From Candidatus Neomicrothrix sp. UBA881 (GTDB taxonomy: Bacteria > Actinomycetota > Acidimicrobiia > Acidimicrobiales > MedAcidi-G1): DNA of 28,747 nt. The notes below the pieces were generated by a model. It had not been told where the DNA came from and did no database searches. It worked only from the letters and a program-made list of their open reading frames with translations. The DNA is taken from positions 1-28,747 of the forward strand of contig DBFL01000077.1 of NCBI GenBank assembly GCA_002294285.1, read 5' to 3'. The position numbers and the translations under genes are program-made. Positions 16,628-24,177 of this stretch are shown here, piece after piece. Every line of letters starts with the position of its first letter. The stretch's first letter is position 1.

Positions 16628-17437
16628 CTACTCCAATAATTCTGGTCTGGCAGAAGCTAGGTATTCGATGTCAAAAGCAGAAGGAAGTTTTTGCGTCGAG
16701 GCCGCACCGTCCACAGCTATCGTTTGACCGGAAATATAAGAAGATTCTTGTGAAGCCAAAAAAAGAGCAGTGTTTGCTATGTCATCAACGCTGCCCATTC
16801 TTCCCAATGGGGTCTGCAGACGTGCTGCTTCTATAACCAATTTATTTTGAAAAATTCCTTCTGTCATCGGAGTTTCAATCAAATGGGCGGCAATACAATT
16901 GACTCTCACCCCATCAGGTCCGTAATCCAAAGCGGCAATTTCAGTTAAGTACTCAAGTCCTCGTTTACAAGCTGCATAAACAGGATGACCTGTGGACGGA
17001 TTATGAGCAGTTAGAGAAGAAGTGGAAATTATTGATCCCCCACCACTGGAGGCCATGGCATTTCCAAAATGCTGTATGACTTGCATGGCGCCTATCAGCT
17101 GAACCTCTACCATGGGTCGAACATGCTCAGGAGTTAATTCCCGAATCCTTCTTGATTCTTGATATCCGGCATAATTGACCACAACATCAATAGAGCCTTC
17201 TGTTTCTAAAATGGAATCCACTAGATTTTTTACTTGGTCGTCTTCAACAACGTCGCAACCAAAACCTTTTCCGCCAAATTCTTGACCAACTTGTTGAGCT
17301 AGATCCGCACGCCGACCCACTACTATGACTTTGGCTCCATGCTCTGCAAAAAGCTCTACTGTAGCTTTACCGAAGCCTGTACTACCCCCAATTACAACAC
17401 TTACTTTATTTTCTAGTCTCTGCTTTGCTGTATCCAT
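16628..17437 (-). CDS. short-chain dehydrogenase/reductase (SDR), NADP-type
   Basis: 269 residues from ATG 17437, chosen over a GTG at 17470 because MDTAKQRLENKVSVVIGG puts the Rossmann strand at the usual distance; 17470 would also overlap the divergent gene's start. The cofactor loop is GGSTGFG (17-23), with Gly where SDRs usually have Thr, and the pair Arg42-Arg43 after strand 2 indicates NADP(H). N-Y-A-G stands at 88-91, Ser140/141, Tyr154 and Lys158 (YAACK) form the active site, and Gln113 replaces the usual catalytic Asn. It ends with the normal SDR C-terminus (SSYISGQTIAVDGA) plus a short tail. It likely acts on an alcohol or ketone intermediate. Confidence 0.9.
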   Translation of the reverse strand: MDTAKQRLENKVSVVIGGSTGFGKATVELFAEHGAKVIVVGRRADLAQQVGQEFGGKGFGCDVVEDDQVKNLVDSILETEGSIDVVVNYAGYQESRRIRELTPEHVRPMVEVQLIGAMQVIQHFGNAMASSGGGSIISTSSLTAHNPSTGHPVYAACKRGLEYLTEIAALDYGPDGVRVNCIAAHLIETPMTEGIFQNKLVIEAARLQTPLGRMGSVDDIANTALFLASQESSYISGQTIAVDGAASTQKLPSAFDIEYLASARPELLE

Positions 17438-17462
17438 AGGACTTGAGCGTAACCTCTCTGTC

Positions 17463-18269
17463 GTGAACACACTAAAAAAATTTCAACTAGAAAATAAAGC
17501 CGCAGTAGTGACAGGTTCCGGACAAGGAATTGGACGTGGTATAGCTGTCGCTTTAGCTGACGTCGGAGCAAGTCTGGTGATTAATGCTAGACGTGAAAAA
17601 GATGTAAAAGAAACGGCTCAGATGGTCCGTGATCTAGGAAGTAAGGCTATCGAAGTAGTTGGCGATATTAGGGAAATAGGGTCTGAAAGTATTGGAGATG
17701 CCTGTATAGAGGCTTTCGGAACCTTAGATATCTGGGTTAATAATGTGGGAGGCACTGATGAGAAAAGAAATCGAACACTACTTGATACCCCCGATGAAAT
17801 ATTCTCAAGTCAACTTGACTTAAATCTTACAACTGCATTTCAAGGGGCAAAAGCGGCAGCTAATAGGATGCCCCAAGGTGGATGCATAATAAATATTTCT
17901 TCCGGTGCTGGGATGAGAGGGTCCGCTTTTACTGGGCCTTATGCTGCAGCAAAAGCTGGAATGCTCAACATGACGGAGACACTAGCTTTAGAGCTAGCAG
18001 AGAAAAATATCCGTGTTAACGCTGTTTCACCAGGGCCGGTAATTACTGAGGCTTACCAAGAAATGGTCGATGTAAACGAAGAAAAAGCAAGAGAAATAGC
18101 AGCATCTATTCCTCTAGGGCGATTGGGTACACCTGAGGACATCGCCACTGCAGTAGTTTTTTTATCATCAGATGCCTCCTCTTGGATTACTGGGCAAAAT
18201 ATTCTTGTTTCTGGTGGAAGGACTCATAGAACAGTCCAGTACCAAGATGAAAAATCAACTGACAATTAA
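17463..18269 (+). CDS. short-chain dehydrogenase/reductase (SDR)
   Basis: 268 residues from GTG 17463, which gives the natural beginning MNTLKKFQLENKAAVVTGSG. An in-frame ATG at 17325 would place 46 non-SDR residues inside the opposite gene and is rejected. The cofactor loop is TGSGQGIG (17-24), then NARREKDV (basic, NADP-like), NNVGG, INISSGAGMRG and YAAAKAG with the catalytic Tyr and Lys, and NAVSPGPV. The C-terminus SSWITGQNILVSGGRTHRT is classical. No clear ribosome binding site precedes the GTG. It leads a plus-strand operon with the epoxide-hydrolase-like gene 17 bases downstream, so its likely substrate is an alcohol or diol of the same pathway. Confidence 0.9.
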   Translation: MNTLKKFQLENKAAVVTGSGQGIGRGIAVALADVGASLVINARREKDVKETAQMVRDLGSKAIEVVGDIREIGSESIGDACIEAFGTLDIWVNNVGGTDEKRNRTLLDTPDEIFSSQLDLNLTTAFQGAKAAANRMPQGGCIINISSGAGMRGSAFTGPYAAAKAGMLNMTETLALELAEKNIRVNAVSPGPVITEAYQEMVDVNEEKAREIAASIPLGRLGTPEDIATAVVFLSSDASSWITGQNILVSGGRTHRTVQYQDEKSTDN

Positions 18270-18286
18270 TCAAATAGGAGAACAAA

Positions 18287-18655
18287 TTGACACCTTTAGA
18301 AATTGTAGAAGAATTCATTTCAGCTCTTGAAAGGAAAGATATCGATTCAGCTATTTCTCTTCTTGCAGACGACTGCGAGTACGACAACGTTCCTATGGGG
18401 AAAATGTTCGGATCGGAAAATGTTAGAGAGTTTCTAGGACCAATGATAGAAAATTGTTCAAGTGTTGACTGGCCTGTGCATCGCTCATCAAGCAGTGGAA
18501 ATTTAGTTTTCAATGAGCGTTTGGACAGATTTGAAATGGGTGGTAATTGGATTGAAATTCCAGTTTGCGGCGTTTGGGAAGTAATTGATGAAAAGATTAC
18601 ACTTTGGCGCGATTATTTTGATCTTGCGACTTATAGAGATCAACTACCCAAGTGA
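18287..18655 (+). CDS. limonene-1,2-epoxide hydrolase (LEH)-like protein
   Basis: 122 residues from TTG 18287, supported by AGGAG ending 6 bases upstream. The protein has the cone-shaped SnoaL/NTF2-like fold pattern of the LEH family, and the polar residues of the LEH active site appear present: Tyr32 and Asn34 (YDNVP), Arg78 and Asp80 (ERLD), and the Asp of WRDYFD (109 or 112). In that family an Asp-Arg-Asp triad activates water to open an epoxide in one step. IPVCGVWEV and the WRDYFDL ending also follow the family. Epoxides could come from one of the P450s. The stop codon overlaps the next gene's GTG. A steroid-isomerase-like role is less likely given the triad. Confidence 0.82.
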   Translation: MTPLEIVEEFISALERKDIDSAISLLADDCEYDNVPMGKMFGSENVREFLGPMIENCSSVDWPVHRSSSSGNLVFNERLDRFEMGGNWIEIPVCGVWEVIDEKITLWRDYFDLATYRDQLPK

Positions 18656-19458
18656 GCAGCAATTCTAAACTGCCACAACTAATAGCCATCGATGTAGATG
18701 GCACACTGGCAAGATCTGATGGATCAATTTCCCACAGAACCTGCGAATCAATTGAGAAAGCTAGAAAAGCAGATTCAAAAATTGTTATAGCTACCGGAAG
18801 ACCTTGGCTGGTTGCTTTTGACTCTGTCGAGAAATTAGGCGGAGTTGATTTCGTTGTTTGCTCTAATGGGGCAATGACAGTGGAGTTGCCTAGCGAAAGG
18901 GTATTAGAAGATATATATCTACCGCAAGACCTGCCTACTAGCCTTGTGGAACACTTAAGAAAAGAGATCCCCGGTATTTGCTTTGCATACGAGTTCACGC
19001 GCGGTGTCAAAGCAGAAAAAGGTTTTGCCGAACGATTACCACCGGGAGTTCCTCTCGGTCCTCCGATAGATAATGTTTTAGAACTTGATCCTAGACCTGT
19101 TCGAAAGATCCTCACCTGGCATGAAAAATTTGATCTTCCAGACTTTATGATTCACATAAAAAACACCGTTAATGCAAAAGTTGACATTGCCTCTTCAGGT
19201 TTGACTTTTCTCGAGCTGGGACCTCCTAAAGTAAATAAAGCAACTGCACTAACAAAACTCACCATGAGGCTAAATATCAGGGCGGAAGATACTTGGGCTT
19301 TTGGTGATGAGCAAAACGATATTGAAATGCTGAAATGGGCTGGTTGCAGTTACGCGATGGAAAATGCTGAAAGTTCAGTAAAAGACGCAGCCGACTTTAT
19401 TGCACCTTCTAATGACGAAGATGGAGTTGCAGCAACTCTCGAAAACCTTTTTAACTAA
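18652..19458 (+). CDS. HAD-superfamily (Cof-type, IIB cap) hydrolase
   Basis: 268 residues from GTG 18652, which overlaps the TGA of the preceding gene by four bases (GTGA), a sign of translational coupling. Motif I is IAIDVDGTL with Asp14 (nucleophile) and Asp16, motif II is ATGRP, a Lys stands in PPKVNKATAL, and motif IV is FGDEQNDIEML. The length and C-terminal VKDAADFIAPSNDEDGV are those of Cof/YbiV-like phosphatases of sugar phosphates or nucleotides. Its place at the end of the SDR/epoxide-hydrolase operon is suggestive in a region with two phosphotransferase-like proteins, but a housekeeping phosphatase is equally possible. Confidence 0.9.
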   Translation: MSSNSKLPQLIAIDVDGTLARSDGSISHRTCESIEKARKADSKIVIATGRPWLVAFDSVEKLGGVDFVVCSNGAMTVELPSERVLEDIYLPQDLPTSLVEHLRKEIPGICFAYEFTRGVKAEKGFAERLPPGVPLGPPIDNVLELDPRPVRKILTWHEKFDLPDFMIHIKNTVNAKVDIASSGLTFLELGPPKVNKATALTKLTMRLNIRAEDTWAFGDEQNDIEMLKWAGCSYAMENAESSVKDAADFIAPSNDEDGVAATLENLFN

Positions 19459-19479
19459 AACTCAAGTAAATCTAAAAAG

Positions 19480-19515
19480 AAAAACAGCCCGGTCGTTTCC
19501 GACCGGGCTGTTTTT
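19480..19515. terminator. strong bidirectional Rho-independent terminator
   Basis: A perfect inverted repeat with GC-rich core ACAGCCCGGTC / GACCGGGCTGT, a six-base loop (GTTTCC), an A-run before and a T-run after. It therefore has a T-tract on either strand. It lies between the convergent HAD gene (stop 19458) and the solute-binding-protein gene (stop 19539) and should end both transcripts. Confidence 0.92.
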
Positions 19516-19538
19516 AGAAAATTAGTTGCGAATTTGTT

Positions 19539-20663
19539 CTATTCGCCACCTTCTCTAAGAGTAACTTTCTTTGGTTGCCAACCGCTGCCGAAAGTCTGTA
19601 CACCCTTACCGCTCAAAATGTCTAGTGCAGCTTCGACGTATTCATTTGTGTAAGCGCCTGAATCAGGAGCTGCCTGTAGGTCTCCTGAAGTAGTGGCAAC
19701 TTCTACTGTCTGTGACCAGGCATCGGAACTAATCATTCCGGCACCATCTGGAGATGGCCAAATCAAGTTATTGATTTCGTTCATCTGCCACTCTTGGTGT
19801 GACTCACCCAATGCTGATCCGTTATCCAAAACAGCATCTACACAATCACCCGCATTATCACGGCAGTGTGCCCAACCTTCAAGAGATCCGGCTACAAATC
19901 GTGTGGTTATGTCCTCATAATTAGGGTCAGAAGCTAGACGTTCTCCGCTAGCCCAGATTGCATCTTGGAGCATTGCGGTACCAACATCATTCCAATCAAT
20001 AATTGCAAGATCGGATGCTTCATACAAACGTCCCGTTGCCGGGTTCTTTGCCTCAAGAACCTGAGCATACTCGTTGTAAATCATTGCTTGAGCTGCATCA
20101 ATTTCTCTATTCAACAAGGCCATCATGTCAAAACTTTGACCTACCATTTCATATGAGCCATCTTCTACACCAGCGTCTCTAAGGCCTGCAACAAGTTCGA
20201 ATTCGTTGCCCCAACCCCAGTTTCCAACTTTTTTACCACGAAGATTTGCCGGGTCGCTTCCAATACCTGCATCAGCCCATGAAACCTGAAGCGTTCCAGA
20301 TCTCTGGAATACCTGAGCCACATTGACAATATCAGCTCCCTGTTCTCTTGAAACAAGGGCTTTAGGAACCCATGAAATAGCAAAGTCTACTGCTCCGGAT
20401 GCCAACTGTTGTTGTGGAACAATGTCTACGCCACCTTCGAGAATGGTTACATCCAAGCAGTAGTCATTGTAAATACCTCTGTCCACCGCAGCGAAATAAC
20501 CTGCAAATTGAGCTTGTGTAACCCACTGGAGTTGAAGGCTGACTGAGTCCACCGAGTCACAATCACCTGAACCCACAGCAGCTTCATCAGAGCCACATGC
20601 TGTTGCGAGAAGTGATACTGCCGCTACAGCCGCAACCACTCCTCTAGTCAAACGTTTTTTCAT
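19539..20663 (-). CDS. NMT1/THI5-like ABC transporter substrate-binding lipoprotein
   Basis: 374 residues. The N-terminus MKKRLTRG is followed by an Ala/Val-rich segment and lipobox LLATAC with Cys23, so the mature protein is lipid-anchored outside the membrane. The body matches the NMT1/THI5/SsuA class: VSLQLQWVTQAQFAGYFAA at the start, then YNDYCLDVTILEGG, GAVDFAISWVPKAL and NLRGKKVGNWGWG. Members bind sulfonates, taurine or pyrimidine-like compounds. In this operon with dihydropyrimidinase a pyrimidine or dihydropyrimidine ligand is the best guess. It is the promoter-distal gene, which is unusual for the most abundant transporter subunit; a G-rich stretch (GGGAGGGGG) about 13 bases before the ATG may serve as its ribosome binding site. 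Confidence 0.9.
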   Translation of the reverse strand: MKKRLTRGVVAAVAAVSLLATACGSDEAAVGSGDCDSVDSVSLQLQWVTQAQFAGYFAAVDRGIYNDYCLDVTILEGGVDIVPQQQLASGAVDFAISWVPKALVSREQGADIVNVAQVFQRSGTLQVSWADAGIGSDPANLRGKKVGNWGWGNEFELVAGLRDAGVEDGSYEMVGQSFDMMALLNREIDAAQAMIYNEYAQVLEAKNPATGRLYEASDLAIIDWNDVGTAMLQDAIWASGERLASDPNYEDITTRFVAGSLEGWAHCRDNAGDCVDAVLDNGSALGESHQEWQMNEINNLIWPSPDGAGMISSDAWSQTVEVATTSGDLQAAPDSGAYTNEYVEAALDILSGKGVQTFGSGWQPKKVTLREGGE

Positions 20664-20689
20664 TCTATTTTTATCCCCCTCCCGGGTTA

Positions 20690-21466
20690 TTATTTTTCTA
20701 AATCCCCTGAAATTCGCCAGGGCATACTTAATCTCTCTGCAACAAGAGCACTACCAAACAACAATAGCCCCAAACCGGATGCCATTGCTATGGCGGCCCA
20801 TGCTACATCATATTTAGCAAATCCTGCACTAGAAGTGATGACATTGCCAATACGGTCTTGAGGTCCACCAAAATATTCTGCGACAATTGCCGCAATTACT
20901 GATAGAGGGGCAGCCAAACGTAGAGAATTTGCAAAAAATGGTAATGCGTTGGGTATTCGTACTTCTCGCAAAATAGTCCACTCTCCTGATGCGTAAGACT
21001 GCATTAATTCAATTTCATTAGGATGAACTTCTGTAAGTCCTTTTGCTGTATTAATAAACACAGGGAAAAAAACAACTGCTATAACCACGGCCTGATTACT
21101 AAAAGTTCCAGTAATTCCAAACCAAGCATTGAAAATAGGTGCGAGTGCAACAATAGGCGTTGCATTTACAGCAATTGCTAAAGGAGTTAACCCATCACTC
21201 AAAACTTTAAATCTATTAGTGATTAAAGCCAGTAAGACACCTAGAAAAATTCCAATTAACAGTCCACTTATTGCAATTTTTCCAGTTTCCCAAGTTGCGT
21301 GTCTTAATTCTCCCCATTCATCAAATAATCGTGCCCAAATTGACGATGGCTTAGGCAGCAAAAACTCTTTGATATCAAAAACATTTACTGCTCCTTCCCA
21401 TATGGCCAAACCGGTGATACCAACTATGACTGGAGGCAAAATCGAAACAAACTTACTGCTTCTCAT
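20690..21466 (-). CDS. ABC transporter permease (SsuC/TauC type), proximal to the binding protein
   Basis: 258 residues with about six predicted membrane segments, beginning with a helix at roughly 8-28 (ILPPVIVGITGLAIWEG). The cytoplasmic EAA-type loop that contacts the ATPase is near ELMQSYASGEWTILREVRIP and continues NALPFFANSLRLAAPLSV. The ATG overlaps the ATPase stop codon by four bases (ATGA), so translation is coupled. It is one of two different permeases of this importer, suggesting a heterodimeric pore instead of the homodimer of TauC or SsuC. The family is firm, the ligand inferred from operon context. Confidence 0.93.
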   Translation of the reverse strand: MRSSKFVSILPPVIVGITGLAIWEGAVNVFDIKEFLLPKPSSIWARLFDEWGELRHATWETGKIAISGLLIGIFLGVLLALITNRFKVLSDGLTPLAIAVNATPIVALAPIFNAWFGITGTFSNQAVVIAVVFFPVFINTAKGLTEVHPNEIELMQSYASGEWTILREVRIPNALPFFANSLRLAAPLSVIAAIVAEYFGGPQDRIGNVITSSAGFAKYDVAWAAIAMASGLGLLLFGSALVAERLSMPWRISGDLEK

Positions 21467-22260
21467 TCACTAGCCTCTACAGCCCGAAGAGCTTCACGGA
21501 CTTCTGTCGTTGCTTGAAAAAATTGAGGATCTTCTCTTGTCGCATCATTGCGATCGCCTAAATTGACTTCAATCTCAGAATGAATTTTTCCTGGCCTTGG
21601 AGAAAGCACAACTACTCTTGATGAAAGAAAAGCGGCCTCAGGTATCGAATGAGTAACGAACACCACGGTAGTTCCTGTTTCACGCCATATCCGCAACAAC
21701 TCAACCTGCATATGTTCTCGAGTCATTTCATCTAAGGCTCCGAAGGGTTCATCCATTAGCAATAAGCGAGGTTCGAAAGATAAAGCTCTAGCTATAGAAA
21801 CTCGTTGTTGCATACCTCCCGATAACTGTCTTGGGTAATGATCTCCAAACTCTTCTAATCTAACTAGTTCCAGCATTTCTTTAGAACGGACTTTACGTTC
21901 AGATTTGGACCATCCTTTAAGCTCTAAAGGCAACTCAATATTTGCCGAAACTTTTCTCCAATCAAAAAGGCCGGCATGTTGGAATACCATTCCATAATCT
22001 TGATCAAGTCTTGCTTGATTTGCTGTCTTTCCAAAAACTCTGACTTCACCTGCTGTTGGTGATAACAAGTCTGCGACCAGTCTCAAGAGGGTTGACTTAC
22101 CACAACCTGAAGGACCGATTAGTGAGATGAAGTCACCAGATGCAATATCCAAATTAATTCCTGACAAAGCTTGAACTTCGTCATCACTATCTGGATTAAA
22201 AACCTTGTCTGCTGATCTTATGGAAACGGCTTCATCTAAGGTTTCGTTGTTTTTTTTCAC
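21463..22260 (-). CDS. ABC transporter ATP-binding protein (SsuB/TauB type)
   Basis: 265 residues from GTG 22260, which overlaps the upstream permease's TGA by four bases. Walker A GPSGCGKST, Q-loop in YGMVFQHAGLFDW, signature LSGGMQQRVSIARA, Walker B LLLMDEPFGALD and the switch His in VFVTHS are all intact. The start codon is followed by a run of eight A (KKNN), a possible slippage site without evidence of use. It supplies ATP hydrolysis for the importer encoded by the flanking permease genes and lies between them. Confidence 0.96.
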   Translation of the reverse strand: MKKNNETLDEAVSIRSADKVFNPDSDDEVQALSGINLDIASGDFISLIGPSGCGKSTLLRLVADLLSPTAGEVRVFGKTANQARLDQDYGMVFQHAGLFDWRKVSANIELPLELKGWSKSERKVRSKEMLELVRLEEFGDHYPRQLSGGMQQRVSIARALSFEPRLLLMDEPFGALDEMTREHMQVELLRIWRETGTTVVFVTHSIPEAAFLSSRVVVLSPRPGKIHSEIEVNLGDRNDATREDPQFFQATTEVREALRAVEASE

Positions 22261-23123
22261 TTAGCGACCTCTCTGCCTCTTTTAATTACTAACCATTCTG
22301 CGGCGTTAACAAGCCCGAAAACAAAAAGTCCCAATAGCGAAGCTGCTATCACAGAGCTATATAGCCTTTCGGGCCACACCGCATATCTTTGAGCAAAGTC
22401 CAATATTGCTCTCCCTAGGCCTGTTTTTGTACCTATTGAAATTTCCCCGACAATTGCACCTACAACGCTTAAAGTAGCAGCCAGTTTAAACGCTGGGAAA
22501 AGAAATGGTCTTGCGGCGGGTAATCTAAGTTTCACCAATGTTGATGTCCATGATGCCGCATAAGAATGCATAAGTTCTACATCACTACTTTCGGGTGATT
22601 GGAGCCCTCTAAGTCCACTAACTGCAACTGGGAAAAAGGTCAAATAAGTTGCAATTAAAGATATGCCAACCATATCTGGGTATCCCTGTAGTCTTGCCCA
22701 AGTCACAACTATCGGAGCTAGTGCAATCAACGGAACAGTCTGAGAAACATTTATCCAAGGAAGGAAGCCTCTTTCTGCAAATCTCCATCTCAACATGAAA
22801 ACCGCAAGCATAAGTCCAACAATCACTCCTAGAGAAAAACCAATCGCAGCCTCGAGAAATGTGAACCCTGCTTTCTTCAAAAGATAAACAGTCATGGGTA
22901 GAGTTTCTCTGCCTGCACGAATTTCATCTGTCAGTTCTTTAAAAATGTCCCCTGAATGAGGCATGGTCAAGTCGTCGGTTGAAACAGGTAATCCGAATCC
23001 TGTACCTGGCCAATGGTCATCAGTCTGTTGACCCATCCATTTGTACCCTTCCCATAAAAGTACAAATAAAATAAGCGTAACTAATACTGTAAAAGCTGTT
23101 CTGAAAGCTTTTCTTTTAGTCAC
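22257..23123 (-). CDS. ABC transporter permease (SsuC/TauC type), second subunit
   Basis: 288 residues from GTG 23123, preferred because GAGG lies 5 bases upstream of it; the GTG at 23129 touches that box. After a first membrane helix (ALWEGYKW-type end near residues 10-30) comes an extracytoplasmic stretch of ~50 residues (for example HWPGTGFGLPV), then five further membrane segments. The ATPase-contact loop is ELMHSYAASWTSTLVKLRLP followed by AARPFLFPAFKLAATLSV. It is homologous to but clearly distinct from the other permease, including the extra N-terminal region. Its gene follows the LLM oxidoreductase by 37 bases. Confidence 0.9.
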   Translation of the reverse strand: MTKRKAFRTAFTVLVTLILFVLLWEGYKWMGQQTDDHWPGTGFGLPVSTDDLTMPHSGDIFKELTDEIRAGRETLPMTVYLLKKAGFTFLEAAIGFSLGVIVGLMLAVFMLRWRFAERGFLPWINVSQTVPLIALAPIVVTWARLQGYPDMVGISLIATYLTFFPVAVSGLRGLQSPESSDVELMHSYAASWTSTLVKLRLPAARPFLFPAFKLAATLSVVGAIVGEISIGTKTGLGRAILDFAQRYAVWPERLYSSVIAASLLGLFVFGLVNAAEWLVIKRGREVAK

Positions 23124-23160
23124 GTTCACCTCTAAATCTTTTAAATCAAATCAATTTTCA

Positions 23161-24159
23161 CTAATTAAATGCTGGAATAATACTCTGACCATAAAGTTCT
23201 AATGTCTCGTCTTGCTGATCATGCATCAAATACAACGCAAATTGATCGACACCCAATGCCTTTAACTCGGAAAGTCTCTCAATATGGGATTCAACGTCAC
23301 CTAGAATGCAGAATCTGTCAATTATGTCATCTGGTACAAAATCTGTATGGGTATTACCTGCTCGCCCATGTTCAGAATAGTCGTAACCCTCTCTAGCTTT
23401 TATGTACTCTGTCAGTGCTTCGGGCACTAAAGAACTGTCTGATCCATAACGTTTAACCAAATCCGCCACATGGTTTCCTACCATCCCGCCAAACCATCTA
23501 ACTTGATCTCTTTGGTGGGGTAAATTGTCTCCCACGTATGCAGGAGCAACCACGCAAATTGTTATCTCATTAGGGTCACGGCCTGCGTCTTCTGCAGATT
23601 CCCTGACCGCCTTAATTGTCCACTCGGCAATTTGTGGATCAGCTAATTGAAGAACAAACCCGTCACATACCCTGCCACATAAAGCTAGAGCCTTTGGTCC
23701 ATATGCTGCCATCCATACTGGCAAAGTTCCTCCGCTTCGCCAGGGAAATGATTGAGTTGTGTCGTTATACGCAACTTCTCCACCTTCTGCAAGTGTTTTT
23801 ATTACGTTGATTGATTCTTCAAGTGTTGCCAAATTGCATGGTGGATAACCGATTACTCTCATTGCCGAATCGCCTCGACCTATTCCACAAACGGTTCGCT
23901 CTCCATACATATCGTTTAAAGTCGCAAATAAAGAGGCGATAACGGTCCAGTCGCGAGTGCCTGGATTAGTAACCATAGGTCCGACCTTCATTGTTTCTGT
24001 AGCTGCAAGCATTGCACTATAAATAACAAAAGGTTCTTGCCATAAAACATGGCTATCAAATGTATATCCGTGTGTGAAACCTAATTTCTCAGCTCTAACC
24101 GTGAGGTCTATCACCCTAGACGCCGGTGGGTCTGTCTGGAGGACAACACCAAAATCCAT
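23161..24159 (-). CDS. luciferase-like (LLM) F420-type oxidoreductase, resembling the CPS_4043 subfamily
   Basis: 332 residues, a single TIM-barrel domain that starts MDFGVVLQTDPPASRVIDLT and continues FTHGYTFDSHVLWQEPFVIY, VGPMVTNPGTRDWTV and GIGRGDSAMRVIGYPP. These conserved blocks are those of F420-dependent LLM proteins, and my recollection is that they match the CPS_4043-like subfamily. Proteins of this fold use F420 or FMN; cofactor use here is inferred. AAGGAG lies 6 bases before the ATG. It lies inside a pyrimidine catabolic operon that lacks, in this window, a dihydropyrimidine dehydrogenase, so a role on the pyrimidine or its products is possible. Confidence 0.88.
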   Translation of the reverse strand: MDFGVVLQTDPPASRVIDLTVRAEKLGFTHGYTFDSHVLWQEPFVIYSAMLAATETMKVGPMVTNPGTRDWTVIASLFATLNDMYGERTVCGIGRGDSAMRVIGYPPCNLATLEESINVIKTLAEGGEVAYNDTTQSFPWRSGGTLPVWMAAYGPKALALCGRVCDGFVLQLADPQIAEWTIKAVRESAEDAGRDPNEITICVVAPAYVGDNLPHQRDQVRWFGGMVGNHVADLVKRYGSDSSLVPEALTEYIKAREGYDYSEHGRAGNTHTDFVPDDIIDRFCILGDVESHIERLSELKALGVDQFALYLMHDQQDETLELYGQSIIPAFN

Positions 24160-24177
24160 TATTTCTCCTTGTTAATT

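Noticed and set aside
17325..17462. N-terminal extension of the plus-strand SDR from ATG 17325
   Set aside because: The 46 extra residues lie fully inside the opposite SDR gene and do not resemble any SDR N-terminus.
575..22260. TGA reassigned to Trp throughout the genome
   Set aside because: Several intact genes end at TGA (for example at 1835-1837 and 18653-18655, and the 4-base stop/start overlaps in the ABC genes), and all use TGG for Trp inside.
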